Assembly: GCA_036821485.1 (NCBI GenBank)
Contig: DAISJM010000105.1
Coordinates: 1 to 5,009, forward strand
Direction of reading: 5' to 3'
DNA: 5,009 nucleotides
Source of the DNA: DAISJM01 sp036821485
GTDB taxonomy: Bacteria > Verrucomicrobiota > Kiritimatiellia > CAIQIC01 > JAGNIJ01
Shown here in pieces: positions 1-4,219 of the stretch. Below the pieces are notes generated by a model, which saw only the letters and a program-made list of their open reading frames with translations, was not told the origin of the DNA and ran no database searches. The stretch's first letter is position 1, and each line of letters starts with the position of its first letter. A program made the position numbers and the translations under genes.

Positions 1-328
1 CGGCGTGCCGGAGGAACTCGGCGAAATCCGGCCATTCGGCGGCTCGTTCGACGAGGCAACCCATGGCGACAATGGCCTTGAGCTGGCCATCCTGTTTCAG
101 TTCCGATAGTTCGCGAAGTACGTCTGCGGCTTCCTCGCGCGCGTCGTGGATGAAGCCGCAGGTGTTGACGAGACAGACATCGGCGTCGGCCGGATCCTCG
201 GCGAGTACAAGGCCGGCGCGCGCAAGATTGCCGAGCAGGCATTCGGAATCGACCGTATTCTTGGCGCAGCCAAGACTGACAAGGCTGACGACAACGGGTT
301 CCGGCTGATGTTCGGTCCGCGGTTTCAC
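1..328 (-). CDS. rimO: Ribosomal protein S12 methylthiotransferase RimO, N-terminal part (runs off window)
   Basis: RimO is a radical-SAM enzyme that adds a methylthio group to a conserved aspartate of ribosomal protein S12. Only the first 109 codons are in the window. They cover the N-terminal MTTase (UPF0004) domain, whose three cysteines bind an auxiliary [4Fe-4S] cluster. Those cysteines are visible: C21 in SLGCAKNTVDSE, C57 in VNTCGFIHDA and C91 in AMGCLVER. The pattern SLGCxKNxVDSE plus NTCGFI separates RimO from the tRNA enzyme MiaB. The radical-SAM CxxxCxxC motif and the TRAM domain would lie beyond the left edge. The start is GTG at 328-326, overlapping the cbpA TGA by 4 bp (GTGA); it gives an N-terminus of normal length and no other start fits as well. 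The overlap implies translational coupling to cbpA. The family call is firm; only the exact start is inferred. Confidence 0.93.
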   Translation of the reverse strand, partial: MKPRTEHQPEPVVVSLVSLGCAKNTVDSECLLGNLARAGLVLAEDPADADVCLVNTCGFIHDAREEAADVLRELSELKQDGQLKAIVAMGCLVERAAEWPDFAEFLRHA

Positions 329-1323
329 GTCGATTGAGACTCTCGTGGCTTGAAGGAAGATTCGCGGCCGAGTTGTTCAAAGAGCTCGCGTTCGCGTGTG
401 GTCAGGTGTTCCGGCACAACGATGCGCGTGATGACGATGAGGTCGCCCGCATCGCCCTCGCGCCGCGGCAATCCTTTGCCGCGAAGGCGGAGGTGCTGAC
501 CGCTCTGCGTGCGCGGCGGTAGATTCAGCGAAATCTGGCCGGCGAGTGTGGTCAACTTGACCTTGGCGCCGAGGGCAGCTTCCCACGGCGTGATGGGCAG
601 ATGCATCTCGAGATCGTGGCCATGCACGCGGTAGACAGGGTGGGGTGCGATGTGCACAAGCAGATAGAGGTCGCCGGAGGCGGCTCCGCCGCGACCGGGC
701 GCGCCTTGTCCTGCCAGGCGGATGCGGGAGTTTTCCGTCGTGCCCGGTGGAATTCGCACATCGTACTGCTTCTTTTGCCGGGCGGGTCGTCCGGATGGGC
801 CGACGCCCGTAGATTCCAGCATGATGGATTTCCGGGCACCGTGAAAAGCGTCCTCGAGGCTGATGGTCATCTCGGCCTCGTGGTCCTGTCCGGGCATGGC
901 ACCGTAGTAGTTCTCGCCGCCACGTGGGTGGCCGCGACCGCGGCCGGCTCCGCCCATGCGTCCGCCGAAGAAGGTTTCGAAGAAATCGCTGAACCCGCCC
1001 ACGTCCTCAAAATCAAAGGCTTGGCCGGCGCCTGGTGCGCCGTGGAAATCGAAGTGCACATTCTCCCAGCCCTGTGGCGGGGTGAAGTCCTGACCGGCCT
1101 TCCAATTCTGGCCGAGTTCGTCGTAGCGCTTCCGCTTTTCGGGGTCGCCGAGGACTTCGTAAGCCTCGTTGATTCTCTTGAACTTGGCCTCGGCATCGCG
1201 TTCCTTGCTAACGTCAGGGTGATACTTTTGGGCGAGCTTGCGATAGGCCTTCTTGATCTCGGCGTCGGAGGCGGATCTCGAAACGCCTAGCGACTCGTAA
1301 TAATCCTGGAATTTAACGCCCAT
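325..1323 (-). CDS. cbpA: CbpA-type (class II) DnaJ co-chaperone
   Basis: A 332-residue J-protein that would stimulate DnaK ATPase and deliver unfolded clients in the cytoplasm. The J domain spans about residues 7-71, with the catalytic HPD at 35-37 (KYHPDVSKE). A Gly/Phe-rich linker follows (about 77-145), including SDFFETFFGG at 112-121. The two beta-sandwich client-binding domains then run from about 147 to 315, with the family landmarks IRLAGQG, IAPHP, PWEAALG and LRLRGKGLP. There is no CxxCxGxG zinc finger, and I see no cysteine at all, so this is the CbpA/DnaJ class II type and not canonical DnaJ. E. coli CbpA also binds curved DNA; whether this one does is unknown. The ATG at 1323-1321 has a weak upstream GAGA-type ribosome site. 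A hairpin terminator separates it from the upstream hsp20 genes, and the 3' end overlaps rimO. I found no convincing promoter of its own in 1324-1395. Confidence 0.95.
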   Translation of the reverse strand: MGVKFQDYYESLGVSRSASDAEIKKAYRKLAQKYHPDVSKERDAEAKFKRINEAYEVLGDPEKRKRYDELGQNWKAGQDFTPPQGWENVHFDFHGAPGAGQAFDFEDVGGFSDFFETFFGGRMGGAGRGRGHPRGGENYYGAMPGQDHEAEMTISLEDAFHGARKSIMLESTGVGPSGRPARQKKQYDVRIPPGTTENSRIRLAGQGAPGRGGAASGDLYLLVHIAPHPVYRVHGHDLEMHLPITPWEAALGAKVKLTTLAGQISLNLPPRTQSGQHLRLRGKGLPRREGDAGDLIVITRIVVPEHLTTRERELFEQLGRESSFKPRESQST

Positions 1324-1395
1324 GATTTGTTCTCTTACCGTCCGTACGTTAGCGAAAAACTCCGGGCATCAACAGTCGAAAGAGACCGGGATGCA

Positions 1396-1425
1396 GCACA
1401 AAAGGGCGCGACAGTGTCGCGCCCT
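1396..1425 (-). terminator. Rho-independent terminator after the third hsp20 gene
   Basis: A perfect inverted repeat lies at 1403-1413 and 1415-1425. A realistic fold is a 9-bp stem (GGGCGCGAC / GTCGCGCCC, 1404-1412 and 1416-1424) with a 3-nt loop. Read on the minus strand it is followed by TTTTGTGT. It sits 25 bp past the hsp20 stop and 72 bp before cbpA. The U-run is short (4 uninterrupted), so termination may be partial, leaving reduced read-through into cbpA-rimO. On the plus strand there is no T-run, so it acts in the minus direction only. Confidence 0.75.
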
Positions 1426-1450
1426 CCTGTCTGCTGCCACGGTAGACCTG

Positions 1451-1942
1451 TCAGGATGTGATCTCGATCTTCCGTTGCCGCGACTTGGCCTCGGCGGTTT
1501 TCGGTACGGTGACCGTCAACACGCCCTTCTTGAACGAGGCCTTCGTCTTTCCCTCGTCCACCGTGACGGGGAGGGGGATTACCCTGTGGAATTCGCCGTA
1601 GGAACATTCCACGACGTGGTAGTTTCGCTTCTTGGTCTCCTGTTCCTGCTTCTTCTGCCCCCGGATGGTGAGCAGGCCGTTTTCGAGTGTGACCTCGATG
1701 TCCTTCTCATCCATGCCCGGGAGTTCAGCCGCCACGCGGACTTCGTCATCGGTTTCCGAGACGTCCACGCGCGGAGACAGGCTCCAAGCCTTGGCAGGGG
1801 CCATGCTGGGCATGCCCCAACCCTCGAAGAAGTTGTCGAAGAGATCATTCATGCGCTGGTGCAATTCGACCAGCGGATTATCTTCCTCGCGAGCCAGGGC
1901 TGTGTCCCTGTTCTTCTTCCACGGTATGATATTGCGTGTCAT
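1451..1942 (-). CDS. hsp20: Small heat-shock protein, Hsp20/alpha-crystallin family (third in the tandem)
   Basis: A 163-residue ATP-independent holdase that should form cytoplasmic oligomers and keep unfolding proteins soluble for DnaK/J rescue. It has an N-terminal arm with an amphipathic stretch (LVELHQRMNDLFDNFFEGW, about 24-42). The alpha-crystallin domain spans about 56-148, with AELPGMDEKDIEVTLENG and the signature GVLTVTVPK at 140-148. The C-terminal I-x-I anchor is IEI at 159-161. The frame stays open upstream to an ATG at 2041, but that would overlap the preceding gene by 74 bp. The ATG at 1942 has AAGGAGGT just upstream (about 9 nt from GGAGG) and is chosen. It follows the previous hsp20 stop by 25 bp, so the two are co-transcribed. 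Its N-terminal arm differs from those of the two neighbours, so this is a diverged paralogue and not a recent duplicate. Confidence 0.95.
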   Translation of the reverse strand: MTRNIIPWKKNRDTALAREEDNPLVELHQRMNDLFDNFFEGWGMPSMAPAKAWSLSPRVDVSETDDEVRVAAELPGMDEKDIEVTLENGLLTIRGQKKQEQETKKRNYHVVECSYGEFHRVIPLPVTVDEGKTKASFKKGVLTVTVPKTAEAKSRQRKIEITS

Positions 1943-1967
1943 TGTATTGCACCTCCTTCCGTTTTTC

Positions 1968-2372
1968 TTAAGCGGACTCGACTGTGATTCTACGTGGCTG
2001 CTTCTCCTTGGCCTTGGGCAGGCGGATGCGCAGAACACCATTCTTCATCTGGGCCTTGATGCCTTCGCGGTCCACATCCTCCGACAGATTGAAAGAGCGG
2101 ATGTAGTCACCGGCGACGTAGCCCCGGCGCAGGAGGGTATAGCCCTCGGCGGTGTCCGGGGTGCTGTGACCCGTCAACGTGAGCACGTTATTCTCGAGGT
2201 TCACCTCGACATGCTTGTCGTCGACGCCCGGCATATCGGCCGCCACGAATACGTCGGTATCCGTCTCGTAGATGTCGACGGCCGGCGTGTAGCTCGGCAC
2301 ATTGCGCGTCTGCTCGGGCGCACGGGCATCCTTCTCTGAGGCTGACTTCGTTTGGGTGTTTATCGCAGTCAT
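1968..2372 (-). CDS. hsp20: Small heat-shock protein with short polar N-terminal arm, Hsp20 family (second in the tandem)
   Basis: A 134-residue Hsp20. Residues 1-27 are polar (Thr, Gln, Lys, Glu, Ala) and lack the aromatic/amphipathic helix that most small heat-shock proteins use to bind clients. The alpha-crystallin domain follows at about 28-120, with AADMPGVDDKHVEVNLENNVLTLTG split here as AADMPGVDDK (44-53) and VEVNLENNVLTLTG (55-68). Then come GDYIRSF (88-94), the signature NGVLRIRLPK (111-120) and an I-x-V tail (ITV, 129-131). This layout (ADxPGVDxK, then a GDYxRSF core) belongs to a widespread subgroup often encoded beside a conventional Hsp20. The frame also has an ATG at 2390 that overlaps the upstream stop (ATGA). 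The ATG at 2372 is preferred because GGAGGTG lies 8 nt before it. Mixed oligomers with the neighbours are plausible but inferred. Confidence 0.94.
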   Translation of the reverse strand: MTAINTQTKSASEKDARAPEQTRNVPSYTPAVDIYETDTDVFVAADMPGVDDKHVEVNLENNVLTLTGHSTPDTAEGYTLLRRGYVAGDYIRSFNLSEDVDREGIKAQMKNGVLRIRLPKAKEKQPRRITVESA

Positions 2373-2386
2373 GTGTTTCACCTCCA

Positions 2387-2830
2387 TCATTCAGCTTGGA
2401 CTTCGATCCGGCGGGGTTTGCTTGATTCCTTGCGGGGCAGGGCGATCCGCAGAACGCCGTGGCTGAAAGTGGCCTTCACGGCGTTACTCTCCACCTCGTA
2501 AGGCAGGCGGATGGCTCGAGAGAACTTGCCGAAGCCGCGCTCCTGACGATGGTAGACCGTTCCTGCCTGCGCCGTCTCGGGCTTGCGTTCACCTTCGATG
2601 GCCAGCGTATTCCCGGAGACGGTGAGACTCACATCCTTGGGGTCGATTCCGGGTACCTCGGCGGTCACGACAGACTCATTGTCGTTGGCCATGACGTTCA
2701 CCGAGGGGAAATCGGATGGTGTGCAGGTGTAGTCGCTGAACAGTTGATTCACCGCCTGCTGCAACTGGCCCATCTCATCCCATGGGTCCCAAGTGATCCC
2801 GGCTCTGTTTATCATGATTGGCAATACCAT
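2387..2830 (-). CDS. hsp20: Small heat-shock protein, Hsp20/IbpA-like class (first gene of the cluster)
   Basis: A 147-residue Hsp20 of the common bacterial layout. The N-terminal arm carries WDPWDEMGQLQQAVNQLF (14-31), the usual DPxxEMxxL...NxLF pattern. The alpha-crystallin domain runs about 41-133, with AEVPGIDPKDV (57-67), the RQERGFGKFSRAIRLP loop (95-110) and GVLRIALPR (125-133). The C-terminal anchor is IEV at 142-144. The frame continues upstream to an ATG at 2899, but the ATG at 2830 has AGGAGG 8 nt before it and starts at the normal family N-terminus. The longer version would also run through the predicted sigma-54 promoter, so it is rejected. As the first gene after the intergenic region it should be the promoter-proximal gene of the chaperone operon. 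The gap to the next gene is 14 bp. Confidence 0.95.
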   Translation of the reverse strand: MVLPIMINRAGITWDPWDEMGQLQQAVNQLFSDYTCTPSDFPSVNVMANDNESVVTAEVPGIDPKDVSLTVSGNTLAIEGERKPETAQAGTVYHRQERGFGKFSRAIRLPYEVESNAVKATFSHGVLRIALPRKESSKPRRIEVQAE

Positions 2831-2851
2831 GTTCGTATCCTCCTGATCTAT

Positions 2852-2861
2852 TGTGTCATTA
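2852..2861 (-). repeat. TAATGACACA, left copy of an inverted repeat pair
   Basis: The minus strand reads TAATGACACA here. An identical plus-strand copy occurs at 3014-3023, so each copy points along the direction of its adjacent gene group. This copy would fall in the 5' leader of the hsp20 transcript (about +11 to +20 from the predicted sigma-54 start). Confidence 0.4.
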
Positions 2862-2882
2862 CTTACAACCACGCCATATACT

Positions 2883-2899
2883 AGCATTGGCCATGCCAA
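2883..2899 (-). promoter_or_regulatory. Candidate sigma-54 (RpoN) promoter for the hsp20 operon
   Basis: The minus strand reads TTGGCATGGCCAATGCT. Against the sigma-54 consensus YTGGCACG-N4-TTGCW it matches 7 of 8 in the -24 element and 4 of 5 in the -12 element. The essential GG and GC pairs are at the correct 10-bp separation. The predicted start site is near 2872, giving an untranslated leader of about 41 nt before the ATG at 2830. The same bases form a short palindrome (TTGGC-ATG-GCCAA), so a repressor site is an alternative reading. Confidence 0.5.
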
Positions 2900-2965
2900 C
2901 TTTGAGTATTGTTATTTAAGTGTCTATACAGCAATCACTTATATATATTTATTATGCGCAGTAAA

Positions 2966-2982
2966 TGGGTCATAGTGACTCA
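2966..2982. promoter_or_regulatory. Dyad TGGGTCA-TAG-TGACTCA, candidate activator binding site
   Basis: Two 7-base half-sites in inverted orientation around a 3-base centre match at 6 of 7 paired positions; the exception is 2968/2980. The centre (2974) lies about 102 bp upstream of the start site predicted from the sigma-54 element, within the range where sigma-54 enhancer-binding proteins usually bind. Two further TGACNCA half-sites lie at 2852-2858 (minus strand) and 3017-3023 (plus strand). No regulator gene in the window identifies the protein that would bind. Confidence 0.4.
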
Positions 2983-3013
2983 GCAACATAGAGCGTACCG
3001 AGTTGGCGAGACA

Positions 3014-3023
3014 TAATGACACA
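3014..3023 (+). repeat. TAATGACACA, right copy of an inverted repeat pair
   Basis: This is identical to the minus-strand sequence at 2852-2861. It lies 137 bp upstream of the GTG start of the small cysteine protein gene. It shares the TGACNCA core with the half-sites of the dyad at 2966-2982. Confidence 0.4.
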
Positions 3024-3159
3024 CTCTGCGTGCGATTTGTCATGCCAGTTGCCGTGGAATCTGAGGTGTTTAGGGGTGTCACGATGTGGTTGGAGGGCAT
3101 ATACTCGAACGCTGGCGACGTGGACATGGGGTTGCGTTGTTAACGTGGGAGGCTGGATA

Positions 3160-3426
3160 GTGATAACGACAACCAAGCCGGTGCGGATGTGTGCTGGGTG
3201 TGGCTTGAACCTTGGCAAGCGGTGCGCGGTGTTCGATCATCCCGTGGTTCAGTGGAAACACAAGATGTGCGTGGGGTTCAACAACGAGGCGATGTTGGAG
3301 GAGTACAACAGGAAGTCGCATCCGTCCGGTGCACGTGGCCGCAAGCAAGCGCGGGCGGAGAAGGCCAAGCTTGCGAAGACGGCTCCGCATCTCGATGGCA
3401 AGCGGCCCTTGGGCGGTGTGAAGTAG
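3160..3426 (+). CDS. Small four-cysteine, basic-tailed protein of unknown function
   Basis: I do not recognise this 88-residue protein. Cysteines at 11, 14, 22 and 37 (C-x2-C-x7-C-x14-C) make a small zinc-ribbon-like or metal-binding module possible. Conserved-looking residues between them include GLNLGKRC and FDHPVVQW. From residue 51 on the chain is polar and strongly basic (12 Lys/Arg in 38 residues), suggesting nucleic-acid or ribosome contact, or disorder. There is no signal peptide or membrane segment. The start chosen is GTG at 3160, with GGGAGG 7 nt upstream. The in-frame ATG at 3016 has no ribosome site and would add a Trp/Cys-rich, unnatural-looking leader. The ATG at 3187 lacks a good ribosome site and leaves only one residue before the first Cys. 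The stop is 18 bp from aroD, which has the same style of ribosome site, so the two are probably co-transcribed. Confidence 0.75.
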   Translation: MITTTKPVRMCAGCGLNLGKRCAVFDHPVVQWKHKMCVGFNNEAMLEEYNRKSHPSGARGRKQARAEKAKLAKTAPHLDGKRPLGGVK

Positions 3427-3444
3427 GGTTGGCGGGAGGCGTGG

Positions 3445-4140
3445 ATGAGAAGCGACGGCATTCGTGTATTCACGGGCAAGGAGAAGGCGCAGATCGTTGG
3501 ATCGATCTCGTCGGTCGACGTGCTATTGCGCATGGCGCGTTCCCGTAAACTCCCCTTTGATATTGCCGAGATACGTTTGGACCAGATGACACCGTCAGGC
3601 GGATTCTGGCAGGCTGCGGCACAACGGTTGGTCGAACGTGGCGTGCCGGTGATTCTCACGATTCGTTCTGCATCGGAAGGTGGGGGGTGGCGGTGGTCGG
3701 AGTCGGCGCGCGCTGCGCTGTATGAATTGGGCCTGCCGTATGTTTCTGCCGTGGACATCGAGGTTGGCAGCAGGATCTTTCGCCGGGTGACAGAGTCGGC
3801 GCATGAGCGAGACTGTGTCGTGATCGGATCCTTCCACGACTTTCGCGGTACTCCATCGAAGGCTTCGCTTCAACGTTTGGCGAAGCGTGCACGACGAGTG
3901 GGCGCGGATGTTGTGAAGCTGGCCACGATGGTTCGGAAGCCGGGTGACGTCGAAGTGCTGTCGCAGGTTCTGAGTGAAGAAAAGGGTGGCCCGTTGTGCG
4001 TGATCGGCATGGGCGACCAGGGCCAGGAGAGCCGGATACGGTTGCCGCGCGAAGGATCGTGTCTGGCTTACGGCTATGTCGGGAAGTCGGCAGCGCCGGG
4101 GCAGTTGTCCTGTGTGGAGCTGGTCGCTGCACTGAATTGA
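3445..4140 (+). CDS. aroD: Type I 3-dehydroquinate dehydratase
   Basis: This enzyme converts 3-dehydroquinate to 3-dehydroshikimate plus water, the third step of the shikimate route to aromatic amino acids, through a lysine Schiff base in a cytoplasmic TIM barrel. The 231 residues fit the family (about 220-250). Motifs in order are: EIRLD at 42-46 (substrate-binding E-x-R-x-D), ILTIRS with R74, VDIE at 103-106, SFHDF with the catalytic H131, VVKLATM with the Schiff-base K158, MGDQGQESRI with R197, and APGQ at 217-220. One difference: where the Salmonella/E. coli enzymes have SAPGQ, here it is AAPGQ, so the substrate-contacting serine is replaced by A216. That need not abolish activity. The ATG at 3445 has GGGAGG 5 nt upstream. 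No other shikimate gene lies in the window; the partner upstream is the four-cysteine protein. Confidence 0.95.
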   Translation: MRSDGIRVFTGKEKAQIVGSISSVDVLLRMARSRKLPFDIAEIRLDQMTPSGGFWQAAAQRLVERGVPVILTIRSASEGGGWRWSESARAALYELGLPYVSAVDIEVGSRIFRRVTESAHERDCVVIGSFHDFRGTPSKASLQRLAKRARRVGADVVKLATMVRKPGDVEVLSQVLSEEKGGPLCVIGMGDQGQESRIRLPREGSCLAYGYVGKSAAPGQLSCVELVAALN

Positions 4141-4144
4141 CGTT

Positions 4145-4176
4145 GGCCCGGATGCGGTGTTAGAGCATATCGGGCC
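4145..4176 (+). other. Possible stem-loop after aroD
   Basis: GGCCCGGAT (4145-4153) can pair with ATCGGGCC (4169-4176) as 8 bp with one bulged G and a loop of about 15 nt. It begins 4 bp past the aroD stop. There is no following T-run, so it is not a standard intrinsic terminator. It could stabilise the aroD message end or be chance in GC-rich DNA. Confidence 0.3.
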
Positions 4177-4219
4177 GGACGGTGCGTGGTGTGCATGGGA
4201 TGTATCCAAGGAGGTGTGC

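Larger units (their letters stand above)
2831..3159. other. Divergent regulatory intergenic region
   Basis: This 329-bp stretch holds the 5' ends of both gene groups and no convincing gene of its own. Positions 2901-2960 are only about 25% GC, in sharp contrast to the GC-rich genes on both sides, and contain an ATATATATTTATTAT run at 2941-2955. A weak IHF-like site (AATCACTTATATA, 2933-2945) lies between the candidate activator dyad and the candidate sigma-54 promoter. I found no CIRCE element (TTAGCACTC-N9-GAGTGCTAA) and no sigma-32 type promoter. For the rightward genes I found no confident promoter. CATAAT at 3012-3017 resembles a -10 box but has no matching -35. Confidence 0.7.

Noticed and set aside
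601..1290. A 229-codon open frame on the plus strand opposite cbpA
   Set aside because: It lies fully antisense to a clear J-protein gene, its product resembles no family, and such frames are expected opposite GC-rich codons.
1322..1987. A 221-codon plus-strand open frame across the terminator and third hsp20 gene
   Set aside because: It is antisense to a well-supported Hsp20 gene, crosses a terminator hairpin and has no ribosome binding site or recognisable domain.
1943..2041. A longer start (ATG at 2041) for the third hsp20
   Set aside because: The extension would overlap the preceding hsp20 in another frame and has no family similarity. AAGGAGGT marks the start at 1942.
1632..2339. A 235-codon plus-strand open frame opposite two hsp20 genes
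   Set aside because: It spans the junction of two real minus-strand genes and has no protein-like motif; it is a composition artefact.
2831..2899. A longer start (ATG at 2899) for the first hsp20
   Set aside because: The ATG at 2830 has a strong ribosome site and the normal family N-terminus. The extension would cover the candidate promoter.
3016..3159. An ATG start at 3016 for the four-cysteine protein
   Set aside because: There is no ribosome site, the added residues are Trp/Cys-rich and unlike a real N-terminus, and the GTG at 3160 has a well-placed GGGAGG.
2831..3159. CIRCE, sigma-32 promoter or ROSE/fourU RNA thermometer upstream of hsp20
   Set aside because: I looked for each and found no TTAGCACTC dyad, no CTTGAAA/CCCCAT pair, and no U-rich stretch in the leader that pairs well with AGGAGG.
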